Positions 15,893 to 24,893 of a stretch of DNA of 64,000 nt are shown in pieces. Numbering within the stretch: the stretch's first letter is position 1; each line of letters starts with the position of its first letter. A program made the translations under genes and the position numbers. Under the pieces are notes generated by a model that saw only the letters and a list, made by a program, of their open reading frames with translations, ran no database searches and had not been told where the DNA came from. This stretch comes from Pseudomonas sp. K2I15. GTDB taxonomy: Bacteria > Pseudomonadota > Gammaproteobacteria > Pseudomonadales > Pseudomonadaceae. The stretch is from positions 1 to 64,000 of the forward strand of contig NZ_NIXO01000034.1 of the NCBI RefSeq assembly GCF_002204795.1, written 5' to 3'.

Positions 15893-15910
15893 TGTCTCTG
15901 TTTTGAGACT
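15893..15910. promoter_or_regulatory. Upstream activator site 2 (GTCTC-N6-GAGAC)
   Basis: TGTCTCTGTTTTGAGACT, the same inverted repeat as at 15746, overlapping the stop codon of the activator gene. Its centre is about 244 bp from the predicted start site, placed further away by the REPIN in between. Confidence 0.68.
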
Positions 15911-17309
15911 AGGCAATGCCTAACGCAACCATCTTCTTGTACAAGGTCGACCGGCCAAGCCCCAGCCGCTTCGCCGCCTCCACCACATTCCCCTCACACG
16001 CCTTCAACGCCGCCCCAATCACCTGCCGATCAAACCGCTCCCTGGCCGCGCTGAAACCCTCGCCCTCAACCTGCTCCACCACCGCCCCACGCTCCACCGG
16101 ACTGAACGTCCCGATCGCCACCCGAATCGCGTTGGCATCCAGCACCAGGTCATCACTCAACAATGCCGCCCGTTCCAGCACATTGCGCAGCTCACGGATA
16201 TTCCCCGGCCACGCATGCTGCGCCAACAACGCCAAGGCCTCGCGATCCAGCTCATGCTGGCTGCGCAACTCCTCCAGAATCGCCTCACTCAGCGCCGGTA
16301 AATCATCCAGCCGCGCGCGCAACGGCGGCACCTGGATCGGCAGCACATTCAGCCGGTAATACAGGTCCGCCCGAAATTCGCCGCGCTTGATCGCCGCTTC
16401 CAGATCCATTGACGTGGCGGCAATCACCCGCACATCGCTGTGGATCATCTCGTTGGAGCCCACCGGCTCGAACTCTTTCTCCTGCAACACCCGCAGCAAC
16501 TTGCTTTGCAGCGGCAGTGGCATGTCGCCGATCTCATCGAGAAACAGCGTGCCGCCCTGGGCGATTTGCAGCTTGCCGGGACGACCCTTGCGGTCGGCGC
16601 CGGTAAACGCGCCGGGTGCGGTGCCAAAGAATTCAGCTTCCAGCAAATCATGAGGAATCGCCGCGCTGTTGATGCTCACAAAGGCTTTATGGGCGCGCGG
16701 CGAGGCGCCATGAATTGCCTGTGCCAATAACTCTTTGCCGGTACCGGTTTCCCCCAGCAATAACACCGGCGACTCGGCACTCGCACTGCGCCGCGCACGG
16801 CGTTTGACTTCCAGGCTGGCCGCACTGGTGCCGATAAAGTGCGCGAAGTTGTACTTACTCTGCCGCGACCTCAGCAGCGAACGGGTGGAAGCCAGTTCCT
16901 GCTGCATGCTCAGGTAGCGCTCAATCAGCGGTGACAGGTTGCGCAGTTCATCAAACAGCGCAAACCCGATCGCGCCGATCACCTGGCCGGCATCGTCATG
17001 AATCGGCAGGCGCATCACCACCAGCGGGCCTTTGGGTGTGTCCTGGATGTCCAGCAAAATCGGCTGGTCATTGCGCACCACCTGCCGTAGCAGGCTGTTG
17101 GAGATCACCTGTTCACACGGCTGGCCGATGGCTTCGTCCGCGCTTTTCAGGCCGAAGCGCTTGGCGTAGCGCTCGTTCATCCAGACGATGTTGGCGTCAC
17201 CGTCGACAATCACCGTGCCTTCGCTGGACTGCTCGATGATCTCGAACAACGACTGGATCGCCAGGCCGCGAACGTATTGGTAATCCTTGAGGCTGCCGGT
17301 GGTGCTCAT
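15909..17309 (-). CDS. hbcR: Sigma-54-dependent activator of 3-hydroxybutyrate catabolism
   Basis: A 466-residue enhancer-binding protein: N-terminal PAS (about 15-125), AAA+ (about 155-385) with Walker A GETGTGKE, the sigma-54 contact loop GAFTGA, Walker B GGTLFLDEIGDMPL and the arginine-finger region, and a C-terminal Fis-type helix-turn-helix (NVVEAAKRLGLGRSTLYKKM). All parts for ATP-driven activation are intact. It lies directly upstream of the permease-hbdH-aacs genes and its likely sites are at 15746 and 15893. The arrangement corresponds to P. aeruginosa HbcR (PA2005), known to control 3-hydroxybutyrate use with RpoN. The start codon overlaps the end of the yejF gene (ATGA), so it may be translated from the transporter mRNA. 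Confidence 0.88.
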   Translation of the reverse strand: MSTTGSLKDYQYVRGLAIQSLFEIIEQSSEGTVIVDGDANIVWMNERYAKRFGLKSADEAIGQPCEQVISNSLLRQVVRNDQPILLDIQDTPKGPLVVMRLPIHDDAGQVIGAIGFALFDELRNLSPLIERYLSMQQELASTRSLLRSRQSKYNFAHFIGTSAASLEVKRRARRSASAESPVLLLGETGTGKELLAQAIHGASPRAHKAFVSINSAAIPHDLLEAEFFGTAPGAFTGADRKGRPGKLQIAQGGTLFLDEIGDMPLPLQSKLLRVLQEKEFEPVGSNEMIHSDVRVIAATSMDLEAAIKRGEFRADLYYRLNVLPIQVPPLRARLDDLPALSEAILEELRSQHELDREALALLAQHAWPGNIRELRNVLERAALLSDDLVLDANAIRVAIGTFSPVERGAVVEQVEGEGFSAARERFDRQVIGAALKACEGNVVEAAKRLGLGRSTLYKKMVALGIA

Positions 17310-18877
17310 GGGTGCGCCGCCGCGAGGAGTTCCTGGGTGTAAGGGTGTTGAGGCGCGGCAAACACTTCATCGCTGGGCCCGCGCTCCACCACCTTGCCGT
17401 CCTTGATCACGATCATGTCGTGGGCCAGGGCCCGCACCACGGCCAGGTCGTGGCTGATAAACAGGTAGGTCAGGCCGTACTTTTCCTGTAGCTCAAGCAG
17501 CAACGCGACCACCTGTTTCTGCACGGTACGGTCCAGCGCAGAGGTGGGTTCGTCCAGCAAGATCAGCGCCGGCTTGAGCACCAACGCGCGGGCGATGGCG
17601 ATGCGTTGGCGCTGGCCTCCGGAGAATTCGTGGGGGTAGCGATGGCGGCTGGCGGGGTCCAGGCCGACGTCTTCCAGCACGCGGATCACTTGGGCTTCGC
17701 GGTCCTTGAGGCTGCACGGGGCATGCACTTCCAGGCCTTCGCTGATGATCTGCGCCACCGACATCCGCGGGCTGAGGCTGCCGAACGGGTCCTGGAACAC
17801 CACCTGCATCTGCTTGCGCCATGGCTGCATCTGCTTTTGCGTCAGGCCCTCGAGGGCGGCGCCCTGGAAGCGAATGGTGCCGCTGGAATCCAGCAGTCGC
17901 AAAATCGCCTGGCCCAGGGTGGATTTGCCCGAGCCGGACTCGCCGACAATCCCCAAGGTCTTGCCGCGCTGCACCGTCAGGCTGATGCCGTCCACCGCCT
18001 GCAGGTATTGCTTGCGGCGGAACAGTCCACCGCCCAGCGGGAATTGCACGCTCAGGTCATCCACCTGCAACACCGTCTCGCGCATGTCGTGGCTCAGGGC
18101 GATGCCCGCCGGTTCGGCGTCCAGCAGCAGGCGGCTGTAAGGGTGTTTCGGGGCGCAGAACAGGGTTTCGCAATCCGCCTGTTCGACAATCTCCCCGGCC
18201 TTCATCACGCACACCCGCTGGGCAATGCTGCGCACCAGGTTAAGGTCGTGGCTGATCAGCAGCAGCGACATGCCCAGGCGTTGTTGCAGGGATTTGAGCA
18301 GCAACAGGATCTTGCGCTGCACCGTCACATCCAGCGCCGTGGTGGGTTCGTCGGCGATCAACAGTTCCGGCTCGCAAGCCAGGGCCATGGCGATCATCAC
18401 CCGTTGGCGCTGGCCGCCGGAGAGTTGATGGGGATACGCCTTGAGGCGTTCCTGGGGCTTCTGGATGCCCACCAGTTCGAGCAGTTCAAGGATCCGCGCC
18501 TGGGCTTGCTTGCCGCCCAGACCCTTGTGCAGCAGCAGGGTTTCGCCGATCTGTTTCTCAATGCTGTGCAGCGGATTGAGGGAAGTCATCGGCTCCTGGA
18601 AGATCATCGCAATCCGGTTGCCCCGCAACTTTTGCAGGGTGGCGGGCGAGGCGCCGAGCAGTTCCTGGCCGCGATAACGCACCGAGCCGGTGGTTTCGGT
18701 GCCGGCTTCGGGCAGCAGTTGCAGGATCGAATGGGCGGTCACCGACTTGCCCGAACCCGACTCGCCCACCAGCGCCAGGCACTCGCCGGGGCGTACGTCC
18801 AGGCACAGGTTGCGCACCACGGTCTGGCCGTTGAAGGCGACGCTCAGATCGCGAATCTCGATCAGGTTTTCAGTCAT
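17306..18877 (-). CDS. yejF: Oligopeptide/microcin C ABC transporter ATPase, double-domain
   Basis: A 523-residue fusion of two ABC ATPase domains, as in YejF. Domain 1 has Walker A GESGSGKS near residue 37, LSGGQRQRV and LLIADEPTTALD; domain 2 has GESGSGKS, FSGGQRQRIAIARALVLKP and ILLDEPTSALD. Both nucleotide sites look complete. AAGGG lies 8 bases before ATG 18877; an ATG five codons upstream would overlap the previous gene. It energises the YejB/YejE permeases for peptide uptake. Its stop overlaps the start of the sigma-54 activator gene. Confidence 0.9.
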   Translation of the reverse strand: MTENLIEIRDLSVAFNGQTVVRNLCLDVRPGECLALVGESGSGKSVTAHSILQLLPEAGTETTGSVRYRGQELLGASPATLQKLRGNRIAMIFQEPMTSLNPLHSIEKQIGETLLLHKGLGGKQAQARILELLELVGIQKPQERLKAYPHQLSGGQRQRVMIAMALACEPELLIADEPTTALDVTVQRKILLLLKSLQQRLGMSLLLISHDLNLVRSIAQRVCVMKAGEIVEQADCETLFCAPKHPYSRLLLDAEPAGIALSHDMRETVLQVDDLSVQFPLGGGLFRRKQYLQAVDGISLTVQRGKTLGIVGESGSGKSTLGQAILRLLDSSGTIRFQGAALEGLTQKQMQPWRKQMQVVFQDPFGSLSPRMSVAQIISEGLEVHAPCSLKDREAQVIRVLEDVGLDPASRHRYPHEFSGGQRQRIAIARALVLKPALILLDEPTSALDRTVQKQVVALLLELQEKYGLTYLFISHDLAVVRALAHDMIVIKDGKVVERGPSDEVFAAPQHPYTQELLAAAHP

Positions 18878-18888
18878 CTCAAAGCCCT

Positions 18889-19911
18889 TCATGAGCGTGG
18901 GTCGAAGGCGTCACGCAACGCCTCGCCGATAAACACCAGCAACGACAGAATCAGCGCCAGGGTGAAAAACGCAGTCAGCCCCAGCCAAGGCGCTTGCAGG
19001 TTTTGCTTGCCTTGGGCGATCAGTTCACCCAAGGAGGCGCTGCCGGCAGGCATGCCGAAGCCGAGAAAATCCAGGGCACTCAAGGTGGAAATCGCCCCGG
19101 TCAAAATAAACGGCAAGTAGCTCAGGGTGGCGGTCATCGCGTTCGGCAGGATATGTCGGCGGATGATCTTGCCGTCTCCCAAACCCAACGCCCGCGCGGC
19201 CTTGACGTACTCCAGGTTGCGCCCCCGCAGGAACTCGGCGCGCACCACGTCCACCAGCGCCAGCCACGAAAACAGCGCCATGATCCCCAGCAACCACCAG
19301 AAATTCGGCTCGACAAACCCCGACAGAATGATCAGCAAGTACAGCACCGGCAGTCCGGACCACACTTCCAGTATCCGCTGCCCAATCAGGTCGACCCAGC
19401 CACCGTAGTAACCCTGCAAGGCCCCGGCGGCGATGCCGATGGCCGCGCTGATGGCGGTGAGGGCCAGGGCAAACAGGATCGACACCCGTGCGCCGAAGAT
19501 CACCCGCGCCAGCACGTCGCGGGACTGGTCGTCGGTGCCCAGCCAGTTCACGCTCGATGGCGGGCTGGGGGCAGGGCGGGTCAGTTCATAGTTGGGCGTG
19601 TCGTCGCTGAACGGGATCGGTGGGAACAGCATCCAGCCGCCGTCCTTCTTGATCAGGTTCTGCACGTAGTCACTGCGGTAATCCGCCTGGAATGGCAGTT
19701 GCCCGCCGAACTCCTGCTCGGTGTAGCGCTTGAACACCGGAAAATACAGCTCGTTCTGGTAGCTGAGCACCAACGGTTTGTCATTGGCGATCAACTCGCC
19801 GCCGAGGGTCAGGATAAACAGGCCGATAAACAGCCACAGTGACCACCAGCCACGGCGGTTTTTCTTGAAGCGTTCAAAGCGTCGACGGGCCACGGGAGAG
19901 AGCTGGAGCAT
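18889..19911 (-). CDS. yejE: Oligopeptide/microcin C ABC transporter permease
   Basis: A 340-residue DppC-like inner-membrane permease. After a cytoplasmic N-terminus (SPVARRRFERFKKNRRGWWSLWLF) and first membrane helix comes a long periplasmic stretch with YFPVFKRYTEQEFGGQLPFQADYRS, typical of YejE, then five more helices and the inner loop YVKAARALGLGDGKIIRRHILPNAM that binds the ATPase. The start overlaps the stop of yejB by one base (TGATG). Likely imports peptides and peptide-like antibiotics from the periplasm. Confidence 0.9.
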   Translation of the reverse strand: MLQLSPVARRRFERFKKNRRGWWSLWLFIGLFILTLGGELIANDKPLVLSYQNELYFPVFKRYTEQEFGGQLPFQADYRSDYVQNLIKKDGGWMLFPPIPFSDDTPNYELTRPAPSPPSSVNWLGTDDQSRDVLARVIFGARVSILFALALTAISAAIGIAAGALQGYYGGWVDLIGQRILEVWSGLPVLYLLIILSGFVEPNFWWLLGIMALFSWLALVDVVRAEFLRGRNLEYVKAARALGLGDGKIIRRHILPNAMTATLSYLPFILTGAISTLSALDFLGFGMPAGSASLGELIAQGKQNLQAPWLGLTAFFTLALILSLLVFIGEALRDAFDPRS

Positions 19912-20972
19912 CAGGCGTTCCTCGCGGCGAAGTCGATACGCGGGTCCACCAGGGTGTAGCAGAGGTCACCGATGAGTTTTATCAAAAGGCCAAACAGGGT
20001 GAAGATAAACAACGAACCGAACACTACCGGATAGTCCCGTGAAACCGCGGCTTCGTAGCTCATGCGACCGAGGCCATCGAGGGAGAAAATCACCTCGATC
20101 AGCAGCGAACCGGCAAAGAACACCGCGATAAAGGCCTGGGGAATCCCCGAAATCACCAGCAGCATGGCGTTGCGAAACACATGGCCGTACAGCACCCGGC
20201 GTTCGCTCAAGCCTTTGGCGCGGGCGGTGACCACGTACTGGCGGGTGATTTCATTGAGGAACGAGTTTTTCGTCAGGATGGTCAAGGTGGCGAAACCGCC
20301 GATCACCAGCGCGCTGACCGGCAAAACCAAGTGCCAGAAGTAATCGGCGATCTTGCCGACAGTGCTCAACTGGTCGAAGTTTTCCGAGACCAGCCCGCGC
20401 ACCGGGAACCAGTTCAGCGAGGTACCGCCGGCGAATACCACGATCAGGAACATCGCAAACAGGAACGCCGGCATCGCATAGCCAATCACGATCGCCGTGC
20501 TGCTCCACACATCAAAACTGCTGCCATGGCGCACCGCTTTGCGAATGCCCAGCGGGATCGACACCAGGTAGGTGATCAAGGTGGCCCACAGCCCGAGGGA
20601 AATGGTCACTGGCATCTTTTCCAGGATCAGGTCGGTCACGCTTTTGCCGCGAAAGAAGCTGTTGCCGAAATCCAACTGGGCGTAGCTCTTGAGCATCAGC
20701 CACAGGCGTTCCGGCGCGGGTTTGTCGAAGCCGTATTGTTTCTCGATGTCCTTGATCAGTTTCGGGTCCAGGCCACGGCTGGCCCGTGAGCCGCTGCTGA
20801 GGCTTTCGGCAGACGAGCCGCCGACGCCACCGCCACCGATGCCTTGCAGGTGCGCAATGGCCTGTTCCACCGGCCCGCCGGGCGCGGCCTGCACGATAAC
20901 GAAGTTCACCAGCAGGATAATCACCAGGGTTGGAATGATCAGCAGCAAGCGCCGCACGATATAGGCAAACAT
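19911..20972 (-). CDS. yejB: Oligopeptide/microcin C ABC transporter permease
   Basis: A 353-residue DppB-like permease starting MFAYIVRRLLLIIPTLVIILLVNFVIVQAAPGGPVEQ, as in YejB, with six predicted membrane helices and the cytoplasmic loop YVVTARAKGLSERRVLYGHVFRNAML. A glycine/serine-rich stretch near residues 45-62 (GIGGGGVGGSSAESLSSGS) in the first periplasmic loop is longer than I expect and is probably flexible. It overlaps yejA by one base and yejE by one base, so the three membrane genes are coupled. Confidence 0.9.
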   Translation of the reverse strand: MFAYIVRRLLLIIPTLVIILLVNFVIVQAAPGGPVEQAIAHLQGIGGGGVGGSSAESLSSGSRASRGLDPKLIKDIEKQYGFDKPAPERLWLMLKSYAQLDFGNSFFRGKSVTDLILEKMPVTISLGLWATLITYLVSIPLGIRKAVRHGSSFDVWSSTAIVIGYAMPAFLFAMFLIVVFAGGTSLNWFPVRGLVSENFDQLSTVGKIADYFWHLVLPVSALVIGGFATLTILTKNSFLNEITRQYVVTARAKGLSERRVLYGHVFRNAMLLVISGIPQAFIAVFFAGSLLIEVIFSLDGLGRMSYEAAVSRDYPVVFGSLFIFTLFGLLIKLIGDLCYTLVDPRIDFAARNA

Positions 20973-22831
20973 CAGCGGGCTCCCGGGCGTTTGGTCAGTT
21001 CGGCTTTCATCTGGTCATTGGTCAGTGGTGTGGGGCTGATTTCCCACCAGGTTTCCAGGGCTTCGTCCGTTTTGGCTTCCACGGCCGGGCGGCCGAAGCG
21101 GTTCCACCACGCAGCGGAGGTGCCCGGCGGGTAGTAGTTGGGAATCCACAGGTAATTCCATTGCAGCACGCGGTCCAGGGCGTGGGCGTAGCTAAGCATC
21201 TGCGACTGGGTGTTGGCCTTGACCAGGCCGCTGATCAGGCTGTCGACGGCCGGGTCTTTCAGGACCATGTAGTTATTGGCGCCGGTATCAAACGCGGCGG
21301 CCGAACCGAAGTAGTTGTACAGCTCCATCCCGGGCGAGGTGGTGACCGGAAAGCCGGTGACGATCATGTCGTAGTCCCGGGACATCAGGCGGTTGACGTA
21401 TTGCGAGGAGTCGATACGGCGGATGTTGAGGGTGATGCCGATCTGCGCCAGGTTGCGTTTGTAGGGCAACAACAGGCGCTCCATGCCGTTCTGGGCATTC
21501 AGGAAGGTGAACTCCAGCGGCTCGCCCTCGGCGTTTACCAACTTGTCGCCGTCAGGTTTCCAGCCAGCCTGTTCAAGCAATGCAAGGGCTTGCAGCTGCT
21601 TGTCGCGGATCATCCCGGTGCCGTCGGTGGTGGGGGCCTTGAACACCTTAGTGAAGACTTCCTCGGGAATCTGCCCGCGCAGCGGTTCAAGAATCGCCAG
21701 CTCCTGGGCGTCGGGCAGTTGCGTTGCCGCCAGCGGGCTGTTGGAGAAGAAGCTTTGCTGGCGGATGTACATGTTGCGCATCATCTGCCGGTTGGCCCAC
21801 TCGAAGTCCCACAGCATCGCCAGGGCCTGGCGCACACGGCGGTCCTTGAACATCGGTTTTTGCACGTTGAACACATAGCCCTGGGCCGGCTGCGGTGCTT
21901 CCTTGGCCAGGTGCGCGCGTTGCAGGCGGCCATCGTCGAGGGCCGGGCCGTTGTAGCCGATGGAATAGCCGGTGGCAGAGAATTCGCGGTTGAAGTCGTA
22001 GGCACCGCCCCGCAATACCTGGCGCGCCACTTCGGTGTCGCCGAAGTATTCCAGGCTCAGGTGATCGAAGTTGTACAGGCCACGGCTGATGGGCAGGTCC
22101 TTGCCCCACCAATTCGGGTCACGCTTGAAGGTGATGGTGTTGCCGGCATCGACCTTGCTGATCGTGTAGGGGCCGCTGCCGAGGGGAATCTCGTAGCCGC
22201 CGCCGTTGGCGAAGTCGCGGGTCTTCCACCAATGTTCGGGGAACACCGGCAGGGTGGCGATATCCAGGGGCAGGGTGCGGTTTTCATTGCTTGAGAAATC
22301 GAAGCGCACTTGGCGCGGGCCTTCGACTTCGACGTGTTTGACGTCGGCGAACAGTGTGCGATAGCGCAGGCTGCCCTGGGTCATCAGCAGGTCGAAGGTG
22401 TAGCGCACGTCTTCGGCGGTGATCGGCTGGCCATCGGCAAAACGGGCCTTGGGGTTCAGGTAAAAACGCAGGGACAGACCGTCGTCTGACCGCTCCATCT
22501 TTTCCGCCACCAGGCCGTAGACCGTGTAGGGCTCATCCAGCGAGCGCTGTGCCAGGGGCGAATACAGCCAACCGTCGACCTGGCTTACACCGATGCCTTT
22601 GTCGCCATAGGGCAGCACATGGTCATAGCGGCCGATTTCGATAGCCGAACGCCGCAGGCTGCCGCCCTTGGGGGCATTGGGGTTGGCGTAGTCGAAGTGG
22701 GTGAAGCCGGGTTGGTATTTGGCCGGTTCGCCGTACACGGTCAGTGCCGGTCGCGGCGCGGCGATCACGGCGGTGCTGGCCAGCAGCAGGGCCAGGGTGG
22801 AGTAAAGCAGGGTAGAAAAAGCGACTCGCAT
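20972..22831 (-). CDS. yejA: Oligopeptide/microcin C periplasmic binding protein
   Basis: A 619-residue family-5 extracellular solute-binding protein with a signal peptide (MRVAFSTLLYSTLALLLASTAVIAA). ALTVYGEPAKYQPGFTHFDYANPNAPKGGSLRRSAIG-type opening and FDNRE-like FNREFSATGYSIGYNGPAL place it with YejA rather than DppA/OppA. It delivers peptides to YejBEF. From general knowledge, the P. aeruginosa counterpart system (Npp) takes up peptidyl-nucleoside antibiotics, so this operon may set sensitivity to Trojan-horse antibiotics. AAGG lies before the ATG; the promoter region upstream is only about 140 bp. Confidence 0.9.
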   Translation of the reverse strand: MRVAFSTLLYSTLALLLASTAVIAAPRPALTVYGEPAKYQPGFTHFDYANPNAPKGGSLRRSAIEIGRYDHVLPYGDKGIGVSQVDGWLYSPLAQRSLDEPYTVYGLVAEKMERSDDGLSLRFYLNPKARFADGQPITAEDVRYTFDLLMTQGSLRYRTLFADVKHVEVEGPRQVRFDFSSNENRTLPLDIATLPVFPEHWWKTRDFANGGGYEIPLGSGPYTISKVDAGNTITFKRDPNWWGKDLPISRGLYNFDHLSLEYFGDTEVARQVLRGGAYDFNREFSATGYSIGYNGPALDDGRLQRAHLAKEAPQPAQGYVFNVQKPMFKDRRVRQALAMLWDFEWANRQMMRNMYIRQQSFFSNSPLAATQLPDAQELAILEPLRGQIPEEVFTKVFKAPTTDGTGMIRDKQLQALALLEQAGWKPDGDKLVNAEGEPLEFTFLNAQNGMERLLLPYKRNLAQIGITLNIRRIDSSQYVNRLMSRDYDMIVTGFPVTTSPGMELYNYFGSAAAFDTGANNYMVLKDPAVDSLISGLVKANTQSQMLSYAHALDRVLQWNYLWIPNYYPPGTSAAWWNRFGRPAVEAKTDEALETWWEISPTPLTNDQMKAELTKRPGAR

Positions 22832-22918
22832 TATCAGCCTTGGGCGCCGGGTGAAGAGGTAAAGGGATTTGTACGCTAAGCGCGTACGCCTCGCCAGTCA
22901 TCACACTGTCACAGATGC

Positions 22919-22948
22919 ACAACGGCCCACCAAAGGGCGGGCCGTTGT
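22919..22948 (-). terminator. Hairpin after the second ppiC gene
   Basis: A perfect 10-bp stem ACAACGGCCC / GGGCCGTTGT with a 10-base loop lies between ppiC and yejA, both on the minus strand. The T run is on the plus-strand side, so on the minus strand it is a strong stem with a weak U tract; it may work in both directions to different degrees. Confidence 0.65.
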
Positions 22949-22971
22949 TTTAAACATAAGTGCGGACGGGA

Positions 22972-23253
22972 TCAGTCCTGACGGCTGGTCACTTCCAGCA
23001 GGTGATAACCGAACTGGGTTTTCACCGGGCCTTGCACGGTGTTGACCGGGGCGCTGAATACGACGGTGTCGAATTCCTTAACCATTTGGCCCGGACCGAA
23101 CGAACCCAGGTCGCCGCCTTGACGGCTGGACGGGCAAGACGAGTTGGCTTTGGCAACTTCGGCAAAATCGGCGCCGCCTTCGATTTGCGTTTTGAGTTCG
23201 TTGCACTTGTCTTCGGTGGCAACCAGGATGTGACGGGCGGTGGCTTTGGCCAT
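22972..23253 (-). CDS. ppiC: Parvulin-type peptidyl-prolyl isomerase, second copy
   Basis: A 93-residue single-domain parvulin (MAKATARHILVATEDKCNELK, SSCPSSRQGGDLGSFGPGQM, GPVKTQFGYHLLEV). It is closer than the copy at 8296 to the common 93-residue E. coli PpiC in its SRQGGDLGSF and GPVKTQFGYHL blocks. Cytoplasmic folding helper. It has its own upstream gap and ends before a hairpin at 22919. Having two such genes in 15 kb suggests an old duplication or separate regulation, though they are not tandem. Confidence 0.92.
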   Translation of the reverse strand: MAKATARHILVATEDKCNELKTQIEGGADFAEVAKANSSCPSSRQGGDLGSFGPGQMVKEFDTVVFSAPVNTVQGPVKTQFGYHLLEVTSRQD

Positions 23254-23414
23254 GAGGGGGTAACTCCTTGGGTAAAAACGGTGAGCGTACCGGATTCAGG
23301 TGGTTATTTCCCGGCAAAGTTCCCCTCAATTGTCTGGACGGCTCAGGAGCGGGCCATCACGCCGCTGTGGGTCAGCCAATCGATAAGAAGCGAACCTGTT
23401 CGGGTAGGAGGCGG

Positions 23415-23909
23415 TCAGGGCAGCACGATGTAGTCGTTTTGCGTGATGATCGGGCGGTGTGGGCCTGGTTCCAGGTGGATGTAGCGCCCGTCTACCAGGT
23501 CGATGGGCAGGCAGTCGTCGATGTCCAGCACGCCGTCGGTGTGGGATTGCGTCCAGTGCGTGAGCATCTGCTGTTTGCCTTGGGTTGCGGCCTCGTTGGC
23601 CGTGCGGGCAACCACCAGCAGGTAGTGGTGGGCTTCGCCAAAGGTGCTCGACTCATAACCGCCAAGGTTGATGAAGTACAGGCGCGGTGCCCCGGCGTTA
23701 GGCGCCAGGTGGCTGAGCTGGACTTTCCAGCCGTCGACGCCGTCGACCCTCATCCAGGAATCGATATGTACGCCTTTCGGGCTGCCAAACCAGCCATCGC
23801 GCAGTTGCGGGTAGGCGCCTTCCAGGGTGTCGGCTACGGCAAATACTACGTCGTGCACTTCGATTTTTGCCCGAGGGTGCTTGCCCCCGAGCATGACCAC
23901 AAACAGCAT
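23415..23909 (-). CDS. DUF1543-like protein
   Basis: A 164-residue protein beginning MLFVVMLGGKHPRAKIEVHDVVFAVADTLEGAYPQLRDGWFGSPKGVHIDSW, which I recognise as the DUF1543 family; it repeats a similar block later (GGYESSTFGEAHHYLLVVARTANEAATQGKQQM), consistent with the two-repeat layout of that family. There is no signal peptide or membrane segment and no known function. The ATG at 23909 opens the conserved block directly, so longer in-frame starts are rejected. It is divergent from the aldo/keto reductase gene. Confidence 0.75.
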   Translation of the reverse strand: MLFVVMLGGKHPRAKIEVHDVVFAVADTLEGAYPQLRDGWFGSPKGVHIDSWMRVDGVDGWKVQLSHLAPNAGAPRLYFINLGGYESSTFGEAHHYLLVVARTANEAATQGKQQMLTHWTQSHTDGVLDIDDCLPIDLVDGRYIHLEPGPHRPIITQNDYIVLP

Positions 23910-24016
23910 TGCACGTCCTTTTATGGCTAGGATGGAAGCTGCAACCATCCTTCGATTGAACCCTTTTGTCCAGTCGGTGCCACACTGTTAATTCGCGAAT
24001 TCATCAGGAGGTTGTC

Positions 24017-24838
24017 ATGCGCACCATTGATCTGGCCGGCGTACCTGTCCCGGTCATCGGCCAGGGGACCTGGCGCATGGGCGAGGTACCCGACCGACGC
24101 AGTGCCGAGGTGGCCGCGTTGCAACTGGGCATTGATGAGGGCATGACCCTGATCGATACCGCTGAAATGTATGGCGAAGGCGGGGCCGAAGAAGTCGTCG
24201 GCGAGGCGATTCGCGGCAAGCGCGACCAGGTGTTCCTGGTCAGCAAGGTGTACCCGCACAATGCCAGCCGCAAAGGTGTTCCGCGGGCCTGTGAAGCCAG
24301 TCTCCAGCGCCTGGGCACCGACTACATTGACCTGTATTTGCTGCATTGGCGTGGCCAATATCCCCTTGAAGAAACGGTGGAAGCCTTCGAACGCTTGCGT
24401 GAGGCGGGCAAGATCGGTCGTTGGGGCGTGTCCAACTTTGATGTGGCCGACCTGCAGGAACTGGCTTCCCCGGCCTGTGCCACCAATCAGGTGCTCTACA
24501 ACATTGAAGAGCGCGGTATCGAATTCGACCTGCTGCCGTGGTGGCAGCAACATAATTTGCCATTGATGGCCTACTGTCCCATCGCCCAAGGTGGCGAGCT
24601 GTTGGCCAGCCCGACCCTCAAGCAAATTGCCCATCGCCACGAGGTTACACCCGCCCAGGTTTCCCTGGCCTGGGTATTGCGCCAGGACGGTGTGATCGCC
24701 ATCCCCAAGGCAGTGACGCCCGAGCATGTCCGGCTCAATGCCGCCGCGGCAAAGCTTGTGCTGGATGAGCACGACCTGGACGCGATTGACCGGGTTTTCG
24801 GCGCGCCGAAGCGCAAGCATCCGCTGGCAATGGTCTAG
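24017..24838 (+). CDS. Aldo/keto reductase
   Basis: A 273-residue NADPH-dependent aldo/keto reductase with the complete tetrad: Asp47, Tyr52 (in AEMYGEGG), Lys77 and His110 (in LYLLHWRG). The fold signature GWGVSNFDV-type (RWGVSNFDVADL) and the C-terminal IAIPKAVTPEHVRLN NADPH-binding region are present. It resembles the YeaE-like, methylglyoxal-reducing group, but substrates of this family are broad. A strong AGGAGG lies 5 bases before ATG 24017. The gene is alone and is followed by a hairpin at 24846. Confidence 0.9.
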   Translation: MRTIDLAGVPVPVIGQGTWRMGEVPDRRSAEVAALQLGIDEGMTLIDTAEMYGEGGAEEVVGEAIRGKRDQVFLVSKVYPHNASRKGVPRACEASLQRLGTDYIDLYLLHWRGQYPLEETVEAFERLREAGKIGRWGVSNFDVADLQELASPACATNQVLYNIEERGIEFDLLPWWQQHNLPLMAYCPIAQGGELLASPTLKQIAHRHEVTPAQVSLAWVLRQDGVIAIPKAVTPEHVRLNAAAAKLVLDEHDLDAIDRVFGAPKRKHPLAMV

Positions 24839-24845
24839 TGCCCGA

Positions 24846-24884
24846 CAGAAACGGCGCCGTCCCTGGCGTTGCCGTTTCTGTTTC
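24846..24884 (+). terminator. Hairpin between the aldo/keto reductase and hcp
   Basis: CAGAAACGGC (24846-24855) pairs perfectly with GCCGTTTCTG (24871-24880), followed by TTTC. It lies between two convergent genes and could end the plus-strand transcript; the T tract is short. Confidence 0.65.
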
Positions 24885-24893
24885 GATGGGTGT

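Noticed and set aside
17606..19120. 504-codon plus-strand frame across yejF and yejE
   Set aside because: Crosses two overlapping minus-strand genes; composition is antisense-like.
22871..22887. GTACGC-TAAGC-GCGTAC dyad upstream of yejA
   Set aside because: Short dyad with no second copy or known regulator; too little to call an operator.
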